Assembly (NCBI GenBank): GCA_023426505.1
Contig: JAFAAP010000304.1
Location: 1 to 14,886 of the forward strand
DNA: 14,886 nucleotides
Source: Pseudomonadota bacterium
Lineage (GTDB): Bacteria > Pseudomonadota > Alphaproteobacteria > Rhizobiales > Beijerinckiaceae
Direction of reading: 5' to 3'
Position numbers and translations under genes: made by a program. Below, piece after piece: positions 6,054 to 13,711 of the stretch. The notes below the pieces were generated by a model that was not told the DNA's origin, did not search any database, and saw nothing but the letters and a program-made list of their open reading frames with translations. The first letter of the stretch is position 1. Each line of letters starts with the position of its first letter.

Positions 6054-6899
6054 ATGTTCGATGCCGTCGCCTTCGCAGGAGGAGGCAACCGCTGCTATTG
6101 GCAGGGCGGCTTCTGGGAGGCCGCGGTGCCGCTCCTCGATCTGAAGCCGCAGGTCGTCGTCGGCGTGAGCGCCGGCGCGTGGTCGGCCTGCTACAGCCTT
6201 CTCGGGCTCGGACGGCGCGTCAACGAGATGGTGGCGGAGGGCTGCAGCGCCGGGCGGCGCAATTTCGAGTGGCGCGCCTGGCGCCGGGAAGGTTCGCCCT
6301 GGCCCGTCTCGCTCATGTACCGCTCCCTCATCGAAGCGGTCATCGACGACGCGGCGCTGGAGCGCCTGAAGCAGGGCCCCGAGATCCTGATCGGGCTTGC
6401 TCGCAAGCCCCGCCGACTGCCGCTCACGCTGGCGATCCCGCTCGGCATCGCGACCTACCAGATCGAGAAGAAATGGCGCGCGCCGGTTCATCCCAGAGGC
6501 GGCAGGGCGATCGGATTCCGGCCGGAATTCGTGCGGATCCAGGATCTTGCCTCGCCGGCCGAACTGTCGGCGGCCCTCATGGCCAGTGCCAGCGTGCCTC
6601 CTTTCATGCCGGTCGGCCGCGTGGGCGGCATGGCGGCGCTCGACGGCGGCCTCGTCGACAATGTGCCGGCGGAACCGCTGCAGGCCGTGGAGGACAGGGG
6701 CGGCAAGACCCTCGTCATCCTGTCCCGGCTCTACCGGGCCTTTCCGCACATTCCCGGCCGCACCTACATCCAGCCCTTGGAGCCGGTGCCGGTCGGGCAG
6801 TTCGACATCACCAATCCGGCCGGGATCCGGAAAGCCTACGAGATGGGCCTGCGGGACGGGGAGGCTTTCGCCCGGTGCGAACGCGCCACGGGCCGATAG
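6054..6899 (+). CDS. Patatin-like phospholipase family protein
   Basis: The 281-residue protein carries the patatin catalytic dyad and oxyanion loop: AFAGGGNRCYW (residues 6-16), the nucleophile elbow GVSAG with S39, and DGG with D197. Patatin-like enzymes hydrolyse acyl groups of phospholipids or other lipids. The central region (RKPRRLPLTLAIPLGIATYQ, about 118-136) is moderately hydrophobic and may contact membrane. There is no signal peptide, so a cytosolic or inner-membrane-face enzyme is inferred. The start lies 6 bases after the marR stop and shows only a weak ribosome site, suggesting translational coupling. Length is complete. Confidence 0.9.
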   Translation: MFDAVAFAGGGNRCYWQGGFWEAAVPLLDLKPQVVVGVSAGAWSACYSLLGLGRRVNEMVAEGCSAGRRNFEWRAWRREGSPWPVSLMYRSLIEAVIDDAALERLKQGPEILIGLARKPRRLPLTLAIPLGIATYQIEKKWRAPVHPRGGRAIGFRPEFVRIQDLASPAELSAALMASASVPPFMPVGRVGGMAALDGGLVDNVPAEPLQAVEDRGGKTLVILSRLYRAFPHIPGRTYIQPLEPVPVGQFDITNPAGIRKAYEMGLRDGEAFARCERATGR

Positions 6900-6935
6900 T
6901 ACCGTCAGGTAGGGTTACGCAGTTTTATAACTCTG

Positions 6936-6950
6936 TTAAGCTTCCATTAA
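6936..6950 (+). promoter_or_regulatory. Candidate CtrA binding motif
   Basis: TTAA (6936-6939), seven bases, then TTAA (6947-6950) matches the CtrA full-site consensus TTAA-N7-TTAA exactly. It lies in a short AT-rich island (about 6920-6955) in otherwise GC-rich DNA, about 120 bases upstream of the 62-residue protein gene. CtrA is the essential cell-cycle regulator of alphaproteobacteria. The exact match is seen; binding is inferred. Confidence 0.5.
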
Positions 6951-7072
6951 GCCTGTCTGGAGCATGTCCAGCCAAGCCAGCAAAAGATCATGGCTCTGCC
7001 CAGATGCGGTCACGACCGCGCGGAAGATGGCAGCAAGCCATGACACATGGTCCAAACGACCAGGGAGAGAAC

Positions 7073-7261
7073 ATGACCCAGCAAGCCACAACGCGCACGA
7101 CGCGCCCCCAGCCGCCCGTCGCCCAGCCCGAAACGCCGGCCTTCAAACCCGTCGCGCTGCCGGCCCTCGCGGCCGCCGTGCATGCGGTTAGGGAACAGCC
7201 GCGCCTGCCGAAGAACCAGGAACTGCCTGCGATCCTGCGCAAGGAGGCGATCGTCGGCTGA
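7073..7261 (+). CDS. Small conserved hypothetical protein, 62 aa
   Basis: The ATG at 7073 follows AGGGAGAGA (7062-7070), an excellent ribosome binding site, and the 62-residue product reads MTQQATTRTTRPQPPVAQPE ... PALAAAVHAVREQPRLPKNQ ... AILRKEAIVG. The first 30 residues are proline/threonine/glutamine-rich and probably disordered; the second half looks like one or two helices with positive charge. There is no signal peptide or transmembrane helix. An in-frame ATG at 7040 is possible but has a poorer ribosome site. A 12-bp perfect hairpin terminator follows immediately, which supports a real transcribed gene. A CtrA-type site precedes it. No family is recognised. Confidence 0.65.
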   Translation: MTQQATTRTTRPQPPVAQPETPAFKPVALPALAAAVHAVREQPRLPKNQELPAILRKEAIVG

Positions 7262-7282
7262 CGCCGACCGCCGCAAGATCCC

Positions 7283-7310
7283 GAAGGCGCCCTTGTCGAA
7301 GGGCGCCTTC
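7283..7310. terminator. Strong bidirectional hairpin terminator
   Basis: GAAGGCGCCCTT (7283-7294), loop GTCG and AAGGGCGCCTTC (7299-7310) make a perfect 12-bp stem between the small plus-strand gene and the converging L,D-transpeptidase gene; CGTTCTTA follows on the plus strand. Confidence 0.8.
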
Positions 7311-7315
7311 CGTTC

Positions 7316-7903
7316 TTATCGAACGATGACCTTCGCGTTCACGTCGGTGCGGTTGTAGAGATCGATCACGTCGATGTTGCGCATTCGGATGCAGCCGGAC
7401 GAGACGGCAAGGCCGATCTTCTCGGGCTCGTTGGTGCCGTGGATGCGATAGAGCGTGTCCTTGTTGCCCTCGTAGAGATACAGGGCGCGAGCGCCGAGTG
7501 GGTTCTCGGGTCCGCCCTTGGTGTAGCGCACATGCGGCCAGCGGGCTTTCATCTCGGCCGGCGGGTTCCAGTCCGGCCACTCGGCCTTGCGGGCCACATG
7601 AGCGGTGCCGGTCCAGCCATAGGCTTCGTCGCCGACCGCCACGCCGTAGCGGATCGCCTTCTTTCCGGCCATCACGTAGTAGAGGAAGCGCTCCTTCGTA
7701 TCGACCACGATCGTGCCGGGCGCCTCGCCCGTCGGATCTTCGATCAGGTAGCGTCCGTAGCGCAGGTCCTCCTGCGCCTTCGGCACTTGGGCCAGCCACT
7801 CGGTATCGCGGGACGAGACTTGCGGATCGGGGACGCCCTTGAAGTTGCACCCGGTGAGGAGTGCCGTAATGGCGAGGAAGAAGGTCAGGCGAAGAACGCG
7901 CAT
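7316..7903 (-). CDS. L,D-transpeptidase (YkuD domain) lipoprotein
   Basis: From the ATG at 7903 the product is 195 residues. It opens with a lipoprotein signal (MRVLRLTFFLAITALLTGC, lipobox LLTGC, lipidated C19). The YkuD domain spans about 60-195, with the catalytic signature H155 (RIHGTNEP) and C171 in SSGCIRMRN. These enzymes form 3-3 cross-links in peptidoglycan or attach proteins to it, using the cysteine as nucleophile, in the periplasm. Upstream in-frame starts (GTG 7936, ATG 7927) would only extend the signal peptide. It diverges from the HDAC-like gene across an AT-rich spacer (7947-7985) likely holding the promoters, and ends at a shared terminator. Confidence 0.93.
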   Translation of the reverse strand: MRVLRLTFFLAITALLTGCNFKGVPDPQVSSRDTEWLAQVPKAQEDLRYGRYLIEDPTGEAPGTIVVDTKERFLYYVMAGKKAIRYGVAVGDEAYGWTGTAHVARKAEWPDWNPPAEMKARWPHVRYTKGGPENPLGARALYLYEGNKDTLYRIHGTNEPEKIGLAVSSGCIRMRNIDVIDLYNRTDVNAKVIVR

Positions 7904-8101
7904 CGGACAAGCTCTGATTCGCCGCATGGGCGGCACGGGTTAGGAAACGCTACTTAGTTTCAATTTTCAGTTTGAAAAGCGAATCATCGTTCGGCACTAC
8001 ATTGCCACGCCTTTGATGCGAGGAGTGTTGCGCTGCAACAACATGGACAGGCGCTCGTGACGCTGCGACATTAGCATTCCTCGACACGCGCAAGAGCCCT
8101 C
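7904..8101. other. Divergent promoter spacer with AT-rich core
   Basis: The 198 bases between the divergent L,D-transpeptidase and deacetylase genes contain an AT-rich core (about 7947-7985) with TTTCAA and TTGAAA in inverse orientation. A short palindrome, GTTGC-GCT-GCAAC, follows at 8028-8040. I do not see one unambiguous promoter pair. Confidence 0.35.
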
Positions 8102-9032
<931 letters not shown>

Positions 9033-9043
<11 letters not shown>

Positions 9044-10391
9044 GCGGACCCTGGCCGAAGCTGAGGCTGCTGAGGCGCGAGAGCTTGCGGAGGAGTTCCC
9101 CGAGGGCCAGAGCGCGACAGGCGGAAACGACCGCCAGCGTCGCCAGGACACCCTCCGGCGACATTCGCGTGGCCAGGAATGCCGCATAGATTCCGACGAA
9201 CAGCGAGGCCACCTGGATCAGGACCAAGCGCTTCTGCTGGAGATAAAGCGAGCACGAGTCGTTCAGCGGTGCTGCGAGGGCGACGAAGAGCTGGAACGCC
9301 GCGACAAGCGGGACGGCGTCGGCAAGACCCGCGAGTTCGGTTCCTTCGAGCAATGGATCGGCAAGGATCAGGCAGGCTGCCATCAATGCGTAGGCGAGTC
9401 CGAGAAAGACGATCAGACCTAACATGATGTGGCGGCCAAAGATCGGGCTCGCTCGCTCTTCCATTGGTCGCAGTTTATTGAGGAAGATTGGCGTCGACGC
9501 GGCCGTGATGATCTGCGTTGGCACGTCGAAGATGCGGTAGGCCAATGCGATGTGCCCGGCGAGAATAGCATCCGCAACCATCGGCATGATCAGGAGCGGA
9601 GACATGACGAAAGCAAGAGAAAAGAATGAGCTGGGAAGATTATAGAACGGAAGCCCCTTCCAATGTCTCGCGACACTAACAAGCGCCGAATTCGACCATC
9701 CGTTCCGCAGCTTCGCGAATGATCGACGCTGACGTTGAACGAGAAAGATCGCGCTGCTGGCGTGCCCAACGATATCGGCGATGGCAAAGCACAACACGTC
9801 CTCGAGCGGCGACAAAACCAGCACCAGGAGAGTCGTCGGCTGTACCACAGACTGGATCAGCGTCGCTCGTCCGATTCCCTTGAAGTCCCCGCCTCGCGTC
9901 GTCAAAACGAGGGACAGACACAGAATGCCTCGTACCAAGATTGAAAGAGGCAGGAGCAGAGTCAGCTGCTCGCGCATCACCTCCATCCTGCCAGCCACCA
10001 CGGCGCCAATAGCGAAGACGGACCAGAGTAATGCCCCGATGAAAACGCAGAAGCGTAGAGCCTCCTCCGCGTCCTTCTCAGCCCGCGACGAAAGGATCGC
10101 CGTATCGTAGCGCAAAAAGAGCGCGATCGAGGCGAGCGTGGCCAAGGTTTGGTAGATGCCGAACTCGGCGAAGGTTTCGATGTCGACCAACCAGGCTGCG
10201 ACGACCAAGGTCATGATGGACATGAGCCTGGCGGCTACGAGGCGTCCTCCCAAGCGGAAGGCCTCGCGCATCGGGCGACCATTTAAGATCTGGTCTGCGA
10301 TGAGGCGCACCGCCTTGACCAGAGTCCACGATTCATCCGTGGGGATCTCCGACGTCGTGAGATGTGTTCTTTCCTGAGCCGGGCGCTGCAT
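9033..10391 (-). CDS. Wzx-type polysaccharide flippase (MOP superfamily membrane protein)
   Basis: This 452-residue product (from the ATG at 10391) has about twelve hydrophobic helices beginning at GGRLVAARLMSIMTLVVAAW, with the early motif EFGIYQTLATLASI. This layout matches the O-antigen/exopolysaccharide flippase branch of the MOP superfamily, which moves undecaprenyl-linked oligosaccharides across the inner membrane. Paired loops such as GIGRATLIQSVVQP and DVPTQIITAASTPIFLNKLR match the repeated-half organisation of the family. No glycosyltransferase or polymerase gene is nearby. Base composition is visibly more AT-rich than the flanking genes, suggesting horizontal transfer. The start is uncertain: no strong ribosome site, and a TTG at 10436 is an alternative. 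Its 3' end overlaps the HDAC-like gene by 11 bases. Confidence 0.8.
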
Positions 10392-10498
10392 GGTCGTGCC
10401 ATGCTCTTGCCCGGCTCCATCGGGGATGGGGATCAAGGGCGGACTGTCTAGCGGAAGGCTCTGGGAGCCGGAAACGGAAAATCAGCGGAAACGGTCGG

Positions 10499-11584
10499 TC
10501 AGTTCTCGATCGGCTCCTGATCGAGAAGCTCGATGCCGAACCCGCTCAACCCCACGTAAGAGCGAGAGGATGTGGCAAGATTGCGGATGGAGGCGACGCC
10601 GAGGTCCTTGAGGATCTGCGCACCCACGCCGATTTCGCGCCACTGGTTCGAGCGGACGGCCTCCGAGGCCGTCGCGTCGGGATCGGTGAAATTCGTCGTC
10701 GGCACGCCGGCGGTGCCGTCGCGCAGGTAGACCAGGACGCCCCTGCCCTCCTTGACGAAGCGCCGCAGGGCCGCGTTCACGGTCTTGCCGCCTTCGAACA
10801 CGTCGGTCAGCGCGTTGGCGCGGTGGAGGCGCACGGGAATGTTGGTGCCGTCGCCGATGCGGCCGTGGACGAGCGCCATGTGCTGCACGCTGTCGAACGG
10901 GGTCGAATAGGCGTAGCCCGTGAACGACCCCCACTGGGTCTCGACTGGGAAGGTCGCGATCCGCTCCACGAGCTTCTCGCGCGCCTGGCGATAGGCGATG
11001 AGATCGGCGACCGAGATCCGCTTGAGGCCGTGCTTGTGGGCGAAGACGTCGATCTGCTCGCCCTTCATGACCGTGCCGTCGTCGTTGGCGAGTTCGCAGA
11101 TCACGCCGACCGGCGGCAGCCCCGCGAGCTTGCACAGGTCGACCGCCGCCTCGGTGTGGCCGGAGCGCATGAGAACGCCGCCGTCCTTGGCGATGAGCGG
11201 GAAGACGTGGCCCGGGCGCACGAAATCGGCGGCGCCCATGTTGTTGTTGGCGAGCGCACGCACGGTGTTCGAGCGCTGCTCGGCCGAGATGCCGGTGGTG
11301 AGCCCGTGCTTCACGTCGACCGTCACCGTGAAGGCGGTGCCGAGCGGGGCGTCGTTCGAGGCCACCATCGGGTCGAGCCGCAGGCGCCTCGCATCGGCCG
11401 CCGACAGCGGCGCGCACACGATGCCGCAGGTGTTGCGGATGATGAAGGCCATCTTCTCCGGCGTGCAGAGGGAGGCAGCGACGATGAGGTCGCCCTCGTT
11501 CTCCCGGTCGTCGTCGTCGGTGACGATGACGATCTCGCCCTGGGCGAAGGCTTCGATGGCTTCGGTGACGCTGTTCATCGTCAT
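10499..11584 (-). CDS. ribB: 3,4-dihydroxy-2-butanone 4-phosphate synthase with degenerate RibA-like domain
   Basis: The N-terminal half (1-205) is a complete DHBP synthase, which converts ribulose 5-phosphate to the four-carbon riboflavin precursor. Motifs are DDDDRENEGDLI (23-34, acidic Mg-binding loop), RPGHVFPL (H126) and RSGHTEAAVDL (H143, E145). The second half (about 210-361) aligns with GTP cyclohydrolase II, but the zinc-site segment normally HSEC...CDC reads HRANALTDVFEGGKTVN, lacking all three cysteines, so only RibB activity is predicted. This monofunctional fusion is common in alphaproteobacteria. The start at 11584 follows AAGGAAG (about 11589-11595); an ATG at 11578 is possible. 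It lies 35 bases downstream of aroC in the same operon. Confidence 0.92.
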   Translation of the reverse strand: MTMNSVTEAIEAFAQGEIVIVTDDDDRENEGDLIVAASLCTPEKMAFIIRNTCGIVCAPLSAADARRLRLDPMVASNDAPLGTAFTVTVDVKHGLTTGISAEQRSNTVRALANNNMGAADFVRPGHVFPLIAKDGGVLMRSGHTEAAVDLCKLAGLPPVGVICELANDDGTVMKGEQIDVFAHKHGLKRISVADLIAYRQAREKLVERIATFPVETQWGSFTGYAYSTPFDSVQHMALVHGRIGDGTNIPVRLHRANALTDVFEGGKTVNAALRRFVKEGRGVLVYLRDGTAGVPTTNFTDPDATASEAVRSNQWREIGVGAQILKDLGVASIRNLATSSRSYVGLSGFGIELLDQEPIEN

Positions 11585-11619
11585 CTGGCTTCCTTGATTG
11601 TCGTGCACCGCGACCGGCT

Positions 11620-12732
11620 CTACTGGAACGGCCACTGAATGGCAGCGCCGACCTGGCCGCGATGGCGCAAGAGGTGGTCTGCCAGAACGCAAGCGACCAT
11701 CGCCTCCCCGACCGGGACGGCCCGGATGCCGACGCAGGGGTCGTGCCGCCCCTTGGTCCTCACCTCGGCCTCTGCCCCGGCGCGCGTCACGCTGGCGCGC
11801 GGCGTCAGGATCGACGAGGTCGGCTTGACGGCGAAGCGGCACACCACCGGCTGGCCGGTCGAGATGCCGCCGAGAACGCCGCCCGCATGGTTCGACAGGA
11901 AGGTCGGCGCGCCCGCATTACCGGGGCGCATCTCGTCCGCGTTCTCCTCGCCGCGAAGCGTGGCCGCCGCGAACCCGTCGCCGATCTCGACGCCCTTCAC
12001 GGCATTGATCGACATGAGCGCCGAGGCCAGATCGGAATCGAGCTTGCCGTAGACCGGCGCTCCCAGGCCGGGCGGCACGCCCTCGGCCACGATCTCGAGA
12101 ACGGCCCCGATGGAGGAGCCCTCCTTGCGCAGCCCGTCGAGATAGTCCTCGTAGAAGGCAGCGGCCTCCGGGTCCGGGCAGAAGAACGGGTTGCGGGACA
12201 CCTCGTCCCAGTCCCACCGGCCACGGTCGATCGCATGCGGGCCCATCTGCACCAGCGCGCCGCGGATCGTGACGCCGGAGAGCACCTTACGGGCCACCGC
12301 GCCGGCCGCCACGCGGGCCGCCGTCTCACGGGCCGAGGACCGGCCGCCGCCGCGATAGTCGCGGATGCCGTACTTCACGTCGTAGGTGTAGTCGGCGTGA
12401 CCGGGCCGGTAGGTGTCCTTGATCTCGGAATAATCCTTCGAGCGCTGGTCCACGTTCTCGATCATCAGCGCGATGGGCGTGCCCGTGGTGACCTGCTGCC
12501 CGGTGCGCTCGTCGACGAACACGCCGGACAGGATTTTTACCTGGTCGGGCTCCTGGCGCTGGGTCGTGAAGCGCGACTGCCCCGGACGGCGCCGGTCGAG
12601 CTCGGCCTGGATCTCGGCGGCCTCGAGCGGGATCCGGGGCGGGCAGCCGTCGATGACGCAGCCGAGAGCCGGACCGTGGCTTTCGCCGAAGGTGGTGACG
12701 CGGAAGAGATGGCCGAAGGTGTTGTGGGACAT
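11620..12732 (-). CDS. aroC: Chorismate synthase
   Basis: The 370-residue enzyme starts MSHNTFGHLFRVTTFGESHG; the GESHG segment, YGIRDYRGGGRSSARET (FMN and substrate site), and RHDPCVGIRAVPVGEAM near the C-terminus are chorismate synthase signatures. It catalyses the last common shikimate step, EPSP to chorismate, using reduced FMN in the cytosol. Length matches the family. The start at 12732 is set by the conserved MSxNTFG N-terminus; the upstream in-frame extension is not conserved. The ribosome site is weak. ribB follows 35 bases downstream. The FMN need of AroC and the role of RibB in flavin synthesis make a sensible pairing. Confidence 0.96.
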   Translation of the reverse strand: MSHNTFGHLFRVTTFGESHGPALGCVIDGCPPRIPLEAAEIQAELDRRRPGQSRFTTQRQEPDQVKILSGVFVDERTGQQVTTGTPIALMIENVDQRSKDYSEIKDTYRPGHADYTYDVKYGIRDYRGGGRSSARETAARVAAGAVARKVLSGVTIRGALVQMGPHAIDRGRWDWDEVSRNPFFCPDPEAAAFYEDYLDGLRKEGSSIGAVLEIVAEGVPPGLGAPVYGKLDSDLASALMSINAVKGVEIGDGFAAATLRGEENADEMRPGNAGAPTFLSNHAGGVLGGISTGQPVVCRFAVKPTSSILTPRASVTRAGAEAEVRTKGRHDPCVGIRAVPVGEAMVACVLADHLLRHRGQVGAAIQWPFQ

Positions 12733-12897
12733 GGCGCTGACACAGGTTCCAGCGCGTCTTAGAGCCAAAGCGCGCAGGTGTCACGCGCCACGTCGCACCT
12801 TGGAGGCGATCTAAAATGGATCAGGCCTGTTTTCCTGATCGGGAGGAGCGCCTCCCAGGTCATTCCCGTCAGGAGAGGAAGGGAAGCCACTGGCGCG

Positions 12898-12949
12898 CCC
12901 CTCACCTCTCCCGGTGGGAGAGGTCGGACCGCCAGGTCCGGGTGAGGGG
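12898..12949 (+). repeat. Palindromic repeat, three-stem cloverleaf copy
   Basis: CCCCTCACC (12898-12906) pairs with GGTGAGGGG (12941-12949). Inside are two hairpins: CCTCTCCC/GGGAGAGG (12905-12912, 12916-12923) and CGGACC/GGTCCG (12925-12930, 12935-12940). It is a REP-like intergenic element of a type common in Methylobacteriaceae genomes (from memory). An inverted near-identical copy lies at 13654-13700. Confidence 0.8.
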
Positions 12950-12974
12950 CGTGCGCTGTCCGGAAAGGACGTCA

Positions 12975-13017
12975 CCCCTCACCCTCGCTGCGCTCGACCT
13001 CCCCCAGGGAGAGGTGA
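12975..13017 (+). repeat. Palindromic repeat, second copy (divergent)
   Basis: The copy begins with the same CCCCTCACC (12975-12983), ends with GGTGA (13013-13017), and contains CTCGCTGCGCTCG and CCTCCCCCAGGGAGAGG in place of the two hairpins of the first copy. It is 25 bases downstream of it. Confidence 0.65.
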
Positions 13018-13181
13018 AGCCGGCACCGGCCGCACGCCTCCTGGACGAACGCAAGGTTCCGGGACCGTGCGGGAGAGTGGATCCTTTCCCGCACTTCGTG
13101 CGCCGGGGCTGACAAGGTGGGGCTGACAAAGAGCACGGGCGATCGGGCTCCGGGCCTGAGCGGCACGAAACCTGGAGCTGT

Positions 13182-13463
13182 CGAGGGGGCGCGAGAGGCG
13201 ATCCGGCTCGAAAGGGTGGTGGTGGATGGGAAGAGCCGGATGGCCCCTCGCGTACGGTTCTTTTAGGCGCAACAGGCGGCGCTGGTCCGAAAGGCGCCGC
13301 AGACGGACGCCGCCCCATAGGCGGCTGGGTCTGCGACCGGCTCCGGTCCCGAGGCTGGTGCCTGGGCCTCCCGCCGAGTGCAGCTGCGTGACCGCACCCG
13401 CGGGACCGTGTCCGGTCCCACAGATCACGACTCCTCGCGAGCGCGCCCCTCGGTGGACCGGGC
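13182..13463 (-). ncRNA. Candidate structured RNA of unassigned family
   Basis: Downstream of a near-consensus minus-strand promoter lies a run of stable hairpins (plus-strand coordinates): GGGACCG/CGGTCCC 13402-13419, GACC/GGTC 13335-13348, CCGCC/GGCGG 13310-13324, GCGGCGC/GCGCCGC 13276-13300 and CCGGCTC/GAGCCGG 13203-13239. A long-range pairing, CGCGCCCCTCG (13442-13452) with CGAGGGGGCGCG (13182-13193), could close the whole molecule at about 280 nt. I compared it from memory with tmRNA, RNase P, 6S and SRP RNA and found no signature (no tag peptide, no GAGGAAAGTCC, no GGAAGGAAGCAGCC). No terminator T-run is seen. It may instead be a long leader of aroC. Confidence 0.4.
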
Positions 13464-13469
13464 CACCAC

Positions 13470-13498
13470 GATATAGCCTAGCTTGAGCCAGCTGTCAA
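13470..13498 (-). promoter_or_regulatory. Strong sigma-70-type promoter, minus strand
   Basis: TTGACA (13493-13498, perfect -35) and TATATC (13470-13475) are separated by 17 bases on the minus strand, in a locally AT-richer patch. Predicted transcription start is about 13463. It points toward aroC but about 730 bases upstream, through the structured RNA candidate. Confidence 0.6.
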
Positions 13499-13532
13499 GA
13501 ACAAACTGGGAACAAGAACACAGCCGCCGTCC

Positions 13533-13622
13533 CACCTCTCCCTGGAGGGAGAGGTGAGTGGCGCGCTTCGCCTCGATCCCGCTCACCCGGTCGCGCCGCC
13601 CTACCCTCCCACAAGGGGGAGG
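13533..13622. repeat. Two partial palindromic repeats
   Basis: CACCTCTCCCT (13533-13543) and AGGGAGAGGTG (13546-13556) form a perfect 11-bp stem. CCTCCC (13605-13610) and GGGAGG (13617-13622) form a shorter one. Both resemble the inner hairpin of the larger repeats at 12898 and 13654. Confidence 0.6.
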
Positions 13623-13653
13623 AAAAAGGCGCTTGGTTCTGAGCCGACCGTAA

Positions 13654-13700
13654 CCCCTCACCCGGACCTGCGGTCCGACCTCGCCCACCGGGAGAGGTGA
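13654..13700 (-). repeat. Palindromic repeat, inverted copy of the 12898 element
   Basis: CCCCTCACC (13654-13662), CGGACC/GGTCCG (13663-13677) and CCTCGCCCACCGGGAGAGG, ending in GGTGA (13696-13700). By eye this equals the reverse complement of 12898-12949 apart from one deleted base, one substitution and a diverged end. It is 11 bases from the pepT stop and may end that transcript. Confidence 0.75.
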
Positions 13701-13711
13701 AACGTGCGCCC

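Larger units (their letters stand above)
12733..13711. other. Long non-protein-coding intergenic region
   Basis: About 980 bases separate aroC from pepT. Frames here translate to arginine/proline-rich noise running across palindromes. It contains, left to right: two adjacent hairpins (GATCAGG/CCTGATC 12819-12840 and GGGAGG/CCTCCC 12841-12856), palindromic repeats, a GTGCGGG/CCCGCAC hairpin near 13067-13094, a direct repeat (GGGGCTGACAA at 13105 and 13119), a structured RNA candidate with its promoter, and more palindromic repeats next to the pepT stop. Confidence 0.7.

Noticed and set aside
4851..6749. Minus-strand frame of 632 codons as one complete peptidase-like protein
   Set aside because: Only the last 46 codons look like an M48 protein; the rest is antisense to marR and the patatin gene and lacks HExxH.
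5522..7261. Plus-strand frame of 579 codons
   Set aside because: It shadows marR and the patatin gene in another frame; only the last 62 codons (from 7073) are supported as a gene.
10364..11638. Plus-strand frame of 424 codons
   Set aside because: It is antisense to ribB, a well-identified gene, and has low-complexity histidine/arginine composition.
11662..12762. Plus-strand frame of 366 codons
   Set aside because: It is antisense to aroC; the translation has no recognisable fold.
12816..13112. Plus-strand 98-codon protein between aroC and the repeats
   Set aside because: It reads through two palindromic repeats and lacks a ribosome binding site and family resemblance.
12979..13428. Minus-strand 149-codon protein within the structured region
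   Set aside because: The GTG start has AGGAG only two bases away, too close for initiation. The frame passes through every hairpin and a palindromic repeat, and the product is arginine/proline-rich.
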